DNA from: an uncultured Sphaerochaeta sp. | Lineage (GTDB): Bacteria; Spirochaetota; Spirochaetia; Sphaerochaetales; Sphaerochaetaceae | Direction: 5' to 3' | DNA: 64,000 nt | NCBI RefSeq assembly: GCF_963666015.1 | Contig: NZ_OY762555.1 | Coordinates: 310,001-374,000, forward strand | In this document: piece by piece, positions 43,005 through 51,729 of the stretch | Position numbering within the stretch: the first letter of the stretch is position 1 | Layout: each line of letters starts with the position of its first letter | Made by a program: the position numbers and the translations under genes | The notes under the pieces: generated by a model | Told to the model about the DNA's origin: nothing | Database searches by the model: none | The model's input: only the letters and a program-made list of their open reading frames with translations

Positions 43005-43922
43005 TTAAAAATAGAGATTCAAGAGAATGTCATGGCTATAATTGCCAAAGCCATGTCCAAATATGTTAATCCCACCTACATTCTCCGCATCTTCCTTTAC
43101 AGCAAAACATGTTTTTATTGAATGGTGGGTATTGAGTGCTAGATCTTTAATTTTTAGATCAGAAATCTTCATTCCATCCACAAAAGAACCTTCATCTGTC
43201 ACTGTCCATGTTTTCAACAAACCATATTGAGAGCCTTTGAGCTTCCACCATTCAGGAGTAAAGGTCCCTCTTTTATCCCCAAAGTCTCCTGGACTTGTCC
43301 ATGTTCCCACTTCGTGTTCATTAATAGAAAGGGTGATATCGCTAAGCCATTTAGGATTGGTGCCAGGAATCTCAGATGAAAGTTCCACCACTATCTCAAG
43401 CTTTTTGACTGCTTTCTTCTTGTTGTATGAATTGTTTGGGAACTGGTATTTTACATATCCTTTTTCAAACCATAGCAGTCCAGCTTTAATTCTCTCAGGT
43501 TCAAGAAATGACTCAGGAGTATCAAGATAGCCAACTATTTTCTCGGTGGTACACATACCACATGGGGCGGAAACATTATACTCAATGAATAATCCTACTG
43601 GCATTTCAACTGTTATCACTTCATCACTGCTTTCCTCTTTGTTACCAAGATTGATGACATATTCATCGTAAATATTCCTACATACTTTCTGATTTCCCTT
43701 GGTAGCCTTTCTAATATCAATTTCTATAAGATTGGCTTTCTCAAGGGTCATGATATTTGTGGCAACCGTGGATTGAGGAAGGTTGAGAATGCTAGAGAGT
43801 TCATTTACATTTTTTTCGCCTTTTCGGAGCTCGTTAAGTATGCTTACACGTACAGGAGAGGCTAAGCCTTTCAAGACATCCATATCCGTTTTCGGATTGA
43901 TAATCATTATTCTACCTTGCAT
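43005..43922 (-). CDS. ArsR-type winged-helix regulator with large effector domain
   Basis: A 305-residue protein. Residues 12-70 are an ArsR-like winged helix (DVLKGLASPVRVSILNELRK, NVNELSSILNLPQSTVATNIM). The remaining 220 residues form a beta-rich domain with a CGMC pair (SAPCGMCTTEKIVGYLDTPE) and FEKGYVKYQFPN, which I know only from long ArsR-family regulators next to sugar loci. It is divergent from an arabinoside importer and GH51 enzyme, so it probably senses an arabinose-containing sugar (inference). Start choice at 43922 or the internal Met 6 is open. Confidence 0.8.
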   Translation of the reverse strand: MQGRIMIINPKTDMDVLKGLASPVRVSILNELRKGEKNVNELSSILNLPQSTVATNIMTLEKANLIEIDIRKATKGNQKVCRNIYDEYVINLGNKEESSDEVITVEMPVGLFIEYNVSAPCGMCTTEKIVGYLDTPESFLEPERIKAGLLWFEKGYVKYQFPNNSYNKKKAVKKLEIVVELSSEIPGTNPKWLSDITLSINEHEVGTWTSPGDFGDKRGTFTPEWWKLKGSQYGLLKTWTVTDEGSFVDGMKISDLKIKDLALNTHHSIKTCFAVKEDAENVGGINIFGHGFGNYSHDILLNLYF

Positions 43923-44049
43923 TGCGTGTCCTCTATAATTATGTATCTGTAAGGTATCATGATATTACATTTATAACAATATATTAATCATCATTCTTGA
44001 TATACATATGTTTTAGAGCCATATCATTGTGTATTATATGATATATTTG

Positions 44050-44078
44050 TTGACAGTTGCTAATTACCAACATATAAT
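44050..44078 (+). promoter_or_regulatory. Consensus sigma-70 promoter of the arabinoside operon
   Basis: TTGACA (44050-44055), 17-base spacer, TATAAT (44073-44078): an exact match to both consensus hexamers and ideal spacing. Transcription would start near 44085, leaving a 170-base leader before the binding-protein gene. An ATATCA/TGATAT repeat covers the start site and another lies just upstream, as expected for a promoter that needs tight repression. Confidence 0.85.
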
Positions 44079-44212
44079 TGGGTATATATCAGACATTTTG
44101 ATATTTATAATAGTTTGTCTGCATTTGCAATGTTGGGTTTATATCTGTCAGTTTGTCCGGCATGAAGAGATAGAAATAACCCTTTAGTGATGTATCTAGA
44201 AATTGAAAAGTT

Positions 44213-44234
44213 AACAATTCATATTCGAATTGTT
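44213..44234 (+). promoter_or_regulatory. Leader inverted repeat before the arabinoside binding-protein gene
   Basis: A perfect 8-bp repeat AACAATTC / GAATTGTT with spacer ATATTC, ending 21 bases before the start codon and just upstream of the AAAAAAGGAG ribosome site. It could be an mRNA hairpin near the ribosome site or a further operator. Confidence 0.6.
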
Positions 44235-44255
44235 GCTATAAAAAAGGAGTGAATT

Positions 44256-45545
44256 ATGAAAAGACTTTTATTGTTCTTGGTACTGATCACCTGTATGGTC
44301 GGTATGGTATTTGCAGCAGGAGGGAAGGAGGAAGCTTCCTCAGCAACAGAAGGTACTGAAATTTCCTTCTGGACATTCCAGGATCTCCACATGAGTTTTT
44401 ATGAAAAGATGGCAAAACTGTGGAATGAAGAGAATCCTGATAGAAAGATAAACTTCAAAGGAGAGGTTCTTCCCTATGAGGATATGCATACTAAGCTTTT
44501 GGTATCTTTACAGGCAGGAACTGGTGCTCCAGACCTTGTTGATATTGAAATTGCAAAATATCCAAATTTCCTCAAGGGAAACATCCAGTTGGAACCACTG
44601 AATGATGTCATTGATCCAGTACGTGATAATTTTGTAACAGCCCGCTTAGATATCTATAGCAAAGATGGCAAGAATTATGGTCTTCCATTTCATGTTGGTG
44701 CTTCAGTCATCTATTACAACATGGAGATTTTAAATGCTGCAGGCGTTGATCCTTATGATATCAAGACTTGGGATGACTACAAGGAAGCTGGCAAGATTGT
44801 TAAGCAAAAAACGGGCAAACCCATGGCTACTGTTGAGGTCACCGAACAATGGTCATTCTGGCCTTTAATTGCTCAGCAAGGTTCCGATTTCCTTGATGCA
44901 GAAGGTAATGTCATTCTTGACAATGCTACCAACGTAAAAACTCTTCAGTATTTGAAGGACCTCTTGAACAGCGGCGTTGCTGATGCTGCTCCTGGTGGGT
45001 TCCATCATGCAGAAGAGTATTATGGTTACATGAATGATGGCGGTGCTGCTTCTGTTTGGATGCCGATGTGGTACATGAACAGATTCACCGATTACATGCC
45101 AGACTTGGCTGGAAAAATTCTGATTCTTCCCATGCCAAGATGGACTGCTGATGGCATGCGCTCAGCTGGTATGGGTGGAACTGGTACCTCTGTAACCAGT
45201 CAGGCAAGAGATATGCAACTGACCAAGGATTTCCTGATGTTTGCAAAGGGATCTGAGGAAGGCAACTTGATCATTTGGGAAGATCTTGGATTCGATCCTC
45301 CTCGTTGGGATGTTTGGGACAATCCACGAATGAATGCAGCTAATAAGTTCACTGAATATTATCAGAATGATGATATCTTCGGCATGCTGCTGGATATTAA
45401 AGACGAGATCAATAGTGTTAATATCAAGGAAAAACTTCCTGCAGTCATCGACAGATTGAAATCATCTGTTATGATTCAAGCATTGCAACAGCAGTCCAAG
45501 AGTCCAGCAGCAGCTTTGAAAGAAGCAGCAGATTTGGCAAGATAA
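44256..45545 (+). CDS. Extracellular sugar-binding protein, arabinoside ABC importer
   Basis: A 429-residue family-1 solute-binding protein. Its signal peptide (LLLFLVLITCMVGMVFAAG) precedes the spirochaete-type mature start GGKEEASSATEG. It contains ISFWTFQDLHMSFYEKMAKLWNEENPD, APDLVDIEIAKYPNFLKGN, LPFHVGASVIYYNMEILNAAGV and DIKTWDDYKEAGKIV. It resembles AraN-type binding proteins. First gene of an operon with two permeases and a GH51 enzyme; the substrate is therefore probably an arabinose oligomer. A 12-bp hairpin follows the stop. Confidence 0.92.
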   Translation: MKRLLLFLVLITCMVGMVFAAGGKEEASSATEGTEISFWTFQDLHMSFYEKMAKLWNEENPDRKINFKGEVLPYEDMHTKLLVSLQAGTGAPDLVDIEIAKYPNFLKGNIQLEPLNDVIDPVRDNFVTARLDIYSKDGKNYGLPFHVGASVIYYNMEILNAAGVDPYDIKTWDDYKEAGKIVKQKTGKPMATVEVTEQWSFWPLIAQQGSDFLDAEGNVILDNATNVKTLQYLKDLLNSGVADAAPGGFHHAEEYYGYMNDGGAASVWMPMWYMNRFTDYMPDLAGKILILPMPRWTADGMRSAGMGGTGTSVTSQARDMQLTKDFLMFAKGSEEGNLIIWEDLGFDPPRWDVWDNPRMNAANKFTEYYQNDDIFGMLLDIKDEINSVNIKEKLPAVIDRLKSSVMIQALQQQSKSPAAALKEAADLAR

Positions 45546-45562
45546 CAGAGAATTTGATTCCT

Positions 45563-45595
45563 CAAGGATACGCCATTTATTTTGGCGTATCCTTG
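45563..45595 (+). promoter_or_regulatory. Intercistronic hairpin between binding-protein and permease genes
   Basis: A perfect 12-bp inverted repeat CAAGGATACGCC / GGCGTATCCTTG with a 9-base loop, 18 bases after the binding-protein stop and before the permease ribosome site. A partial T/A-rich tail (TATAAATTATTATT) follows. It could act as a partial terminator or mRNA stabiliser that raises binding-protein output over permeases. The same arrangement is at 14332-14357. Confidence 0.8.
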
Positions 45596-45621
45596 TATAA
45601 ATTATTATTAAGGAGGTGTTA

Positions 45622-46521
45622 ATGAAGCGCAATCAAACCTTGGGTTCACAAAAGGTAGCACCCTATGTCTTCATTCTCCCTTTTATTGCCTCATTCCTTA
45701 TTTTCTACCTGTATCCAATTATCAGCACCTTTATAATGGGATTCCAACAGGTATACCCAGGACAAGTTGAGTTTATCGGTCTGGAGAATTATCGAAAACT
45801 TGACAATCCTGAATTCAAGGTTGCTTTAAAGAATAGTTTTCGCTATACCATCTATACACTGGCTTTGTTAATTCCTTTTCCCCTTCTTTTGTCTGTCTGG
45901 TTGAATAGTGGAAATAGAACAATTAATACAGTATATCGTTCAATATTGTATGTGCCCAGTTTAGTATCCATTGTTGTTGCGGGGACAATAATGCGATTAT
46001 TATTTGCTTCCAGTGATAAAAGTATTGTAAATACGCTAGCCATTGCATTGGGGGCTGAACCAAGACAGTGGTTGCTCGGTGGACCTCATCAAGCAATGAT
46101 TCTTTTATTATTACTTGCTTTATGGCGTTGGGTAGGAGTAAATATTATTTACTTTCTCTCAGGATTGCAGGCAATCCCTGATGAACTCTATGAGGCTGCA
46201 GATATTGATGGAGCATCCCCATCTCAAAAGCTCTGGAGAATTACCATACCATTACTCAAAAGCACGACTATCTTTGTCACCACTATCTCCATTTTTGGTG
46301 GTTTTGCAATGTTTGAAGAGAGTTATATTCTCTGGGCAGGTAAACCATCTCCCAATAATGTAGGACTGACTATTGTTGGGCATCTCTACAATAAAGGATT
46401 CCAGGAAGGTGAGATGGGAATGGCAAGTGCTATCGGTATTGTTTTGTTAATCATTGTATTTACCTTGAGCATCTCCTTCTTGAAGATGTTTGGTTTCTTT
46501 GAAACTGAGGGGAGGCGATGA
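45622..46521 (+). CDS. Carbohydrate ABC permease, MalF/AraP type
   Basis: A 299-residue permease with six membrane segments. It begins KVAPYVFILPFIASFLIFYLYPI and has YRSILYVPSLVSIVVAGTIM. The EAA loop is EAADIDGASPSQKLWRITIPL. ATG 45622 is preferred: AGGAGG ends 5 bases before it, and the GTG at 45616 lies within that site. It overlaps the next permease by 4 bases. Confidence 0.93.
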   Translation: MKRNQTLGSQKVAPYVFILPFIASFLIFYLYPIISTFIMGFQQVYPGQVEFIGLENYRKLDNPEFKVALKNSFRYTIYTLALLIPFPLLLSVWLNSGNRTINTVYRSILYVPSLVSIVVAGTIMRLLFASSDKSIVNTLAIALGAEPRQWLLGGPHQAMILLLLLALWRWVGVNIIYFLSGLQAIPDELYEAADIDGASPSQKLWRITIPLLKSTTIFVTTISIFGGFAMFEESYILWAGKPSPNNVGLTIVGHLYNKGFQEGEMGMASAIGIVLLIIVFTLSISFLKMFGFFETEGRR

Positions 46522-47369
46522 TGAGCAGAACCTATCACATCACAAAACGATCATTTGTAAAAAACGTCATATTAGTTCTTTTATGTATTGTATATATGAT
46601 ACCACTCTATGCGTTGGTCTTGGCATCGTTCAGACCTGGACAAGACCTACTGAGGTATGGGATTACGTTAAAAACTTTGATTCCTACCGATTTGAATATC
46701 TTAACATTCAAAGGTCTTTATACAATACGAGATGGCATTTATTTCATTTGGTTCAAAAATAGCTTGCTGTTGATGTTATTGCAGACTTCTCTAGCACTGT
46801 TCCTAAGTTCCTTTGTTGCATATGGACTCTCTCTGTACCGTTTCAAGGGCAGGAAGATAGTAACAACCTTGGTGATATTTCTCATGCTTGTGCCAATTCA
46901 GATACTCATTCTTCCCTTGTACAAGCTGATGATTTCCATATCTTTGATAGATACTTTCTGGGGGGTTTTTCTTCCCATGATTGTCTCTCCTTTTGCAATA
47001 TTCTTCTTCAGGCAATATATTGATGGTGTGCCTCGGGACCTAATAGATGCAGGACGTGTAGATGGTCTGAATGAATATGCGATCTACTTTAGAATTGTTA
47101 TTCCCATCATGCCACCAGCTTTCTCTGCTATGGCGATTTTCATGTCCATGCAGAGCTGGAACAACTTTCTCTGGCCATTGATCGTACTCCGTACTGGAGA
47201 AAAGTTCACCTTACCTATTGGGTTGAATACGTTGCTTACCCCCTATAGAAGTTCGTATGATCTTCTAATTGTAGGGGCTCTGGCAGCAACACTACCAATT
47301 ATCATCATATTCATATTTTTCCAACGTTATTTTATCGCTGGACTTACCAGCGGTGGGGTAAAAGGTTGA
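46518..47369 (+). CDS. Carbohydrate ABC permease, MalG/AraQ type
   Basis: A 283-residue permease with six membrane segments. The coupling loop DAGRVDGLNEYAIYFRIVIPI has Asp in place of the first Glu of EAA. The C-terminus FFQRYFIAGLTSGGVKG is the MalG-family ending. It pairs with the preceding permease. No ATPase gene follows, so a shared ATPase elsewhere is implied, as for the importer at 12.5-15.6 kb. Confidence 0.93.
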   Translation: MMSRTYHITKRSFVKNVILVLLCIVYMIPLYALVLASFRPGQDLLRYGITLKTLIPTDLNILTFKGLYTIRDGIYFIWFKNSLLLMLLQTSLALFLSSFVAYGLSLYRFKGRKIVTTLVIFLMLVPIQILILPLYKLMISISLIDTFWGVFLPMIVSPFAIFFFRQYIDGVPRDLIDAGRVDGLNEYAIYFRIVIPIMPPAFSAMAIFMSMQSWNNFLWPLIVLRTGEKFTLPIGLNTLLTPYRSSYDLLIVGALAATLPIIIIFIFFQRYFIAGLTSGGVKG

Positions 47370-47388
47370 TATAACAGGAGAAACCTAC

Positions 47389-48879
47389 GTGAAATGTACA
47401 GTACATGCTTCTAAACATTGTGTAATCGGAACAGCAGACAAGCGGTTATTCAGTTCGTTTGTAGAACAACTTGGGCGATGTGTATATGGTGGTATTTACG
47501 AAAAAGGCCACCCACTCGCAGATAAAGCTGGTATGCGTACCGATGTCATGAAGCTCGTGAAAGATCTCGATATCCCCATGATTAGATTCCCTGGTGGCAA
47601 CTATGTTTCCAACCATCGTTGGGAAGACTCTGTTGGTCCTGTAGAAGAAAGACCGGTGCGGCTTGACCTTGCCTGGAAAGCATTGGACCCCAACACGTTT
47701 GGCATTAAGGAGTTTATGGAGTGGTGTCAGAAAGTTGGCACAGAACCGATGATGGCACTCAACTTGGGAACCCGCGGTATTGATGAGGCAAAAGACCTGG
47801 TGGAGTACTGCAATCATCCGGGAGGGACAGCATTAAGTGAACTAAGAAAGAGCCATGGTTCAGAAGAGCCTTATGATATCAAGATGTGGTGCCTTGGCAA
47901 TGAGATGGATGGACCATGGCAAGTTGGCCACAAGACAGCCGAGGAATACGGGCGTCTCGCATCAGAGGTAGGGAAGGCTTTAAAACTGTATGACCCTAGC
48001 CTTGAATTGGTGGCTTGTGGTTCCAGTAATAGTGATATGCCTACTTTCCCCGCATGGGAAGAGACAGTACTTGAGCATACATGGGATATTGCTGACTACC
48101 TATCATTGCACATGTACTTCAGAAATGATGAGAATGATGCAGAGACCTTCCTTGCTTCAAGCAAGAAAATGGATGAATTCATAGAAACAGTCGTACATGT
48201 ATGTGATTATGTGCAAGCAAAAAAACGTTCTTCAAAAACCATGTATCTCTCGTTTGATGAATGGAATGTTTGGTTTCATTCCAACGAGCAGGACAAAGCA
48301 GAACCTGACTGGAAAGTGGGGAAACATCTACTGGAAGATATATATACCTTTGAGGATGCTTTGGTGGTTGGTTGTCTACTCAACAGTTTGCTTAAGCACT
48401 GTGATCGGGTAAAAGTCGCCTGTCTTGCCCAGTTGGTGAATGTCATTGCGCCAATCATGACCGAAGATGGAGGCCCGAGTTGGGCGCAAACCATCTACTG
48501 GCCGTTCTATTATGCATCTAAGTATGGAAGGGGAGAGGTGCTGGATATTCGTTTGGATGTTCCCTCCTATGAAAACAATCGCTATGGCGTGGTCCCATAT
48601 GCAGATGCAGTGCTTGTGTATCATGAAGAGGAACAGGAACTTGACCTATTCGTGGTAAATAGGAATCTGAATGAAGAACTCACTTTGAACCTTGATACGG
48701 TAGGGTTTGGCCAACAACTAAATCTTATCGAGCACATTGTTCTGCACCATTCAGACTTGAAAGCTAGCAACAGCAAGGATAACCCAGATAAAATTATACC
48801 TGTTCTAAATAAGGGGGAAAAGGACCAATATATTGCACCTAAGCAATCATGGAACTTGCTAAGGTTTTCGCTCTCATAA
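47389..48879 (+). CDS. abfA: Alpha-L-arabinofuranosidase, GH51
   Basis: A 496-residue cytosolic enzyme (no signal peptide). The acid/base Glu is E172 in MWCLGNEMDGPWQ and the nucleophile is E291 in YLSFDEWNVWF. RFPGGNYVSNHRWEDSVGP, and the C-terminal beta-domain (LDLFVVNRNLNEELTLNLD), are typical of GH51. It releases terminal L-arabinofuranose from arabino-oligosaccharides. The start is GTG 47389 with AGGAG upstream, 19 bases after the permease stop. This gene defines the likely substrate of the whole locus. Confidence 0.95.
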   Translation: MKCTVHASKHCVIGTADKRLFSSFVEQLGRCVYGGIYEKGHPLADKAGMRTDVMKLVKDLDIPMIRFPGGNYVSNHRWEDSVGPVEERPVRLDLAWKALDPNTFGIKEFMEWCQKVGTEPMMALNLGTRGIDEAKDLVEYCNHPGGTALSELRKSHGSEEPYDIKMWCLGNEMDGPWQVGHKTAEEYGRLASEVGKALKLYDPSLELVACGSSNSDMPTFPAWEETVLEHTWDIADYLSLHMYFRNDENDAETFLASSKKMDEFIETVVHVCDYVQAKKRSSKTMYLSFDEWNVWFHSNEQDKAEPDWKVGKHLLEDIYTFEDALVVGCLLNSLLKHCDRVKVACLAQLVNVIAPIMTEDGGPSWAQTIYWPFYYASKYGRGEVLDIRLDVPSYENNRYGVVPYADAVLVYHEEEQELDLFVVNRNLNEELTLNLDTVGFGQQLNLIEHIVLHHSDLKASNSKDNPDKIIPVLNKGEKDQYIAPKQSWNLLRFSLS

Positions 48880-48914
48880 GAATTAGGATAACCTTATAGA
48901 CTTGAGAAAAACTT

Positions 48915-49436
48915 CTAGTGAACATGACTATCGTGAATTTCACCAATTGCATTGTTCGTGTAGGTTTTGTTGTTCTGGTTTGCGCATTCATGGGAAAGAA
49001 GCCACTGCTTCTTATCCAGTCCACCTGCATACCCTGTAAGAGATCCCTGCTTTCCGATAACCCGGTGGCAGGGAATGATAATGCTGATGGGGTTCTTGTT
49101 GTTTGCCATCCCCACAGCACGTACAGCCTTAGGATTGCCGATGGCAATAGCAATATCCTGGTAACTGACTACAGTACCATAGGGTACCAGTGAGAGTGCT
49201 TTCCAGACAGACATCTGGAAAGCAGTACCATGCAGTTCAAGGGGAACCGTGAATTGTTTATTTTCCCCTTTGAAGTATGCATCCAATTGTTGTATCGTCA
49301 TCTCCAAGACAGGATTACTTTCTTGTTCTTCTCTTAATTCTGAAATGAAAGAAACCCCCAGCAATACATCCTTGTTACTTGTGAGTGTTAGGATGCCGAG
49401 GGGGCTTTCATAGGTGGTTGAAAATAGGTCGCTCAT
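48915..49436 (-). CDS. ogt: Methylated-DNA--protein-cysteine methyltransferase
   Basis: A 173-residue suicide DNA-repair protein that takes the alkyl group from O6-alkylguanine onto its own Cys. The active site is SIIIPCHRVIGKQG. The helix-turn-helix WKALSLVPYGTVVSYQDIAIAIGNPKAVRAVGMANNKNP and an N-terminal SPLGILTLTSN are present. Start 49436 is chosen from family alignment (MSDLFSTTYESPLG); a TTG at 49472 with GGGAG upstream is an alternative. The C-terminal 20 residues (Asn/His-rich) extend past the family core. Confidence 0.93.
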   Translation of the reverse strand: MSDLFSTTYESPLGILTLTSNKDVLLGVSFISELREEQESNPVLEMTIQQLDAYFKGENKQFTVPLELHGTAFQMSVWKALSLVPYGTVVSYQDIAIAIGNPKAVRAVGMANNKNPISIIIPCHRVIGKQGSLTGYAGGLDKKQWLLSHECANQNNKTYTNNAIGEIHDSHVH

Positions 49437-49497
49437 GTATATAAGCGTATAGAGAAAAAGGGGGAGAAGCAAGGTTCATCTCCCTTATCAGGTATAA

Positions 49498-50100
49498 TTA
49501 TGCGATAACCCGTACCCGTTCCTCGCTAGGAAGGAAATCCTTGTCACCTGGATTCTGTTCAATGGAACCGAAAGGCATTTGAGCGATCAGTGACCAGGAA
49601 GAGGGAAGATTGAAATGTGCAAGTACTTCTTCCTCAATGAGATTCCCATAGTGCTGCAAACTAGCCCCAACTCCAAGCTCAGCGAGAACCGTCCAGACAG
49701 AGAACTGTGCCATACCGGTTCCATGGTGACTCCAAAGCGCAAAATTTTCGCTATAGAGTGGCATCTGTTCCTGAAGGCTACGGATGGTAGCCATCTCTTC
49801 GAAGAACAGAACGGTTCCAGAAGCTGCCTTGAATCCAGCAATTTTCTCTTCAGTTTGCTTTTTCTGCTCCGGGTTTTCTATCATCGTAACAAGCTTGGAG
49901 AGGATTAGATCCCAAAGCCAATCATGCTTTTCATCGTACAGAATGACCGCTCTACTTGTTTGTGAGTTGAATGCAGATGGAGCATATTTGATTACTCCAC
50001 GAACAGCATCCTCCAGTGTAGATTTCATCACGGGAAGTACTTTTCCTAAATTATAGATTGTGCGTCTTTTTTTCATGCTATTAATAATGGTGTTTTCCAT
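49498..50100 (-). CDS. Nitroreductase-family FMN protein
   Basis: A 200-residue FMN-dependent oxidoreductase of the HBN1-like nitroreductase branch. It shows MKKRRTIYNLGK (FMN phosphate Arg pair), IKYAPSAFNSQTSRAVILY, LYSENFALWSHHGTGMAQFSVWTVLAELGVGASLQHY and C-terminal IAQMPFGSIEQNPGDKDFLP. AAGGAG lies 8 bases before ATG 50100. Physiological substrate unknown. It is not tightly linked to ogt (25 bases apart, same strand), though both could respond to chemical stress. Confidence 0.92.
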   Translation of the reverse strand: MENTIINSMKKRRTIYNLGKVLPVMKSTLEDAVRGVIKYAPSAFNSQTSRAVILYDEKHDWLWDLILSKLVTMIENPEQKKQTEEKIAGFKAASGTVLFFEEMATIRSLQEQMPLYSENFALWSHHGTGMAQFSVWTVLAELGVGASLQHYGNLIEEEVLAHFNLPSSWSLIAQMPFGSIEQNPGDKDFLPSEERVRVIA

Positions 50101-50204
50101 GTAATTATTCTCCTTGCACACAATATAGTTGTTATCAATATTAATGTAAAGGCCTCTTGCATATTCTTGTAAGATGTTTGAATTGGGTATATTCTGGCCA
50201 GACT

Positions 50205-50624
50205 ATGATACACGATACGATTGACCAACTCACGTTCTATGCGTCGGCAATACCACATCTGCAACAAGTGGCACTGCTCGATACAGCAAGTACTTCAATC
50301 GAAGGGTTGCAAGTACTGTTCGCTCAGTATACTACCGCCCCTTTTGGAGGTACATTCATGGTACATCCATCGAAGGTGTGTGTTGTTCTCACCTTACAGG
50401 GTAGTGAGTTGCTCGTTACTACATACAGAAGAAAAGATCAGGAAGGGCCGAAAGATGAGAATGGATTCATATCCATCCCAGACAGTCAGGTTACCGATGT
50501 TATTCGTTTGGACGAAGGAACTTTTACTGTTTTTATGCCTGGAGAGCCATTCTCTTATGGAGTCCAGGATGAAAAAGGTCCAGCAAGAGTAAAACATCTG
50601 CTAATTGTTCTGGAAGAGAGCTGA
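50205..50624 (+). CDS. YhcH/YjgK/YiaL-like (DUF386) cupin protein
   Basis: A 139-residue protein. Features are an N-terminal helix IHDTIDQLTFYASAIPHLQQV, beta strands, and the C-terminal RLDEGTFTVFMPGEPFSYGV followed by ARVKHLLIVLEES. These match the end of the YhcH family (FxxFFPGExHxP...KxVxKV), but the His of the motif is missing. Family members have a double-stranded beta-helix and are linked to sugar-acid metabolism. ATG 50205 is chosen from alignment; no strong ribosome site is visible. Assignment is moderate. Confidence 0.65.
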   Translation: MIHDTIDQLTFYASAIPHLQQVALLDTASTSIEGLQVLFAQYTTAPFGGTFMVHPSKVCVVLTLQGSELLVTTYRRKDQEGPKDENGFISIPDSQVTDVIRLDEGTFTVFMPGEPFSYGVQDEKGPARVKHLLIVLEES

Positions 50625-50641
50625 TAGGCTTTACAAATGTG

Positions 50642-50663
50642 TAGTATTATCGTACCAATACTA
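50642..50663. promoter_or_regulatory. Inverted repeat upstream of ispG
   Basis: A perfect 7-bp repeat TAGTATT / AATACTA with an 8-base spacer, 26 bases before the ispG start. It overlaps the most likely promoter region (TTTACA at 50630-50635). Could be an operator or a leader hairpin. Confidence 0.45.
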
Positions 50664-50688
50664 TGTGTATGACTGAGAGGAGCATAGG

Positions 50689-51729
50689 ATGACAAGAGAT
50701 CTACAGGTACATATTGGCAATAGTCTTATTGGACGTGGGCTACCAGTTCTTGTACAAACGATGTATGACAGTGCAATCCCCCATGCAACAGAAGCATTGG
50801 AGGAGTTGATTCGCAGAATCGGTAAACTTAATGCAATGGGATGCGATATCATTCGCTTCTCATATCCTTCTTCTGAGGATCATGATGCGTTCAGCTATCT
50901 CTGTAATAAGAGTCCAATTCCCGTTGTTGCCGATATACATTTTGACTACAAACTTGCATTGGATGCACTCTCATGCGGTGCACACAAAATTAGGATCAAT
51001 CCAGGAAATATCGGCGCAAAATGGAAAGTTGAAGAGGTGGTAAAGAGCGCAAAGGATCAAGGTAAGGCTATTCGGATAGGACTGAACAGTGGATCCTTGC
51101 CATCTGGAAATGATCCTACGGAAGTACTCATGACCAATACTGCTCTTGAATATCTATCTTGGTTCGAACAATGGGGGTTTACCAACACAGTTGTCTCATT
51201 GAAGGCAAGTGACACAGATCTTACCATGAAAGCAAATCGGCTGTTTGCTTCCCAGAGTCCCTACCCACTGCATCTTGGAGTTACGGAAGCCGGATCGGTA
51301 ATATCGGCAGTTACTCGTTCTACATGGGCATTGGGGCTACTTCTTAGTGAAGGAATCGGCAATACCCTACGTATCAGTATTACAGGCGATATTGAGAGTG
51401 AAGTACAGGCAGGTGTAGAGCTGTTGAGAACCTTGGGGATGAGAAAGAAAGGTATAAGGATTGTAAGCTGCCCTCGTTGTGGCAGACATAGTTTCGATTC
51501 CCAGGGATTCCTGGCATCCGTAGAACAAGAACTCCTCACTATCGATAAGGATCTGACCGTAGCCATCATGGGTTGCCAGGTCAATGGCCCGGGTGAAGCA
51601 AAAGCGGCTGATTTAGCAATAACCGGACTTGGCAATAGTATATTTCTCTATGAAAAAGGGAAATTGGTAAAAAAAGTAACGCAGCTGGAAGCAAAGGCTG
51701 CATTGTTGGAAGCAATTGAACATGCATAA
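50689..51729 (+). CDS. ispG: 4-hydroxy-3-methylbut-2-enyl-diphosphate synthase
   Basis: A 346-residue [4Fe-4S] enzyme of the MEP isoprenoid pathway, making HMBPP from MEcPP. The cluster Cys residues are in SCPRCGR (two) and [11 protein letters not shown] (one). The barrel has [27 protein letters not shown] and [17 protein letters not shown] lies just before ATG 50689. It overlaps the uvrA start and opens a long gene run to 62.1 kb. Confidence 0.95.
   Translation: MTRDLQVHIGNSLIGRGLPVLVQTMYDSAIPHATEALEELIRRIGKLNAMGCDIIRFSYPSSEDHDAFSYLCNKSPIPVVADIHFDYKLALDALSCGAHKIRINPGNIGAKWKVEEVVKSAKDQGKAIRIGLNSGSLPSGNDPTEVLMTNTALEYLSWFEQWGFTNTVVSLKASDTDLTMKANRLFASQSPYPLHLGVTEAGSVISAVTRSTWALGLLLSEGIGNTLRISITGDIESEVQAGVELLRTLGMRKKGIRIVSCPRCGRHSFDSQGFLASVEQELLTIDKDLTVAIMGCQVNGPGEAKAADLAITGLGNSIFLYEKGKLVKKVTQLEAKAALLEAIEHA

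Larger units (their letters stand above)
43923..44255. promoter_or_regulatory. Divergent control region of the arabinoside locus
   Basis: A 333-base, very AT-rich gene-free stretch. It holds repeated ATATCA/TGATAT inverted repeats: TATCATGATA at 43955-43964, ATATCAT...ATGATAT at 44021-44044, and ATATCA...TGATAT at 44086-44104. A perfect promoter (44050-44078) lies between the last two. A leader hairpin follows at 44213-44234. No open frame in it looks real. The repeats are the likely binding sites of the adjacent ArsR-type regulator. Confidence 0.7.
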
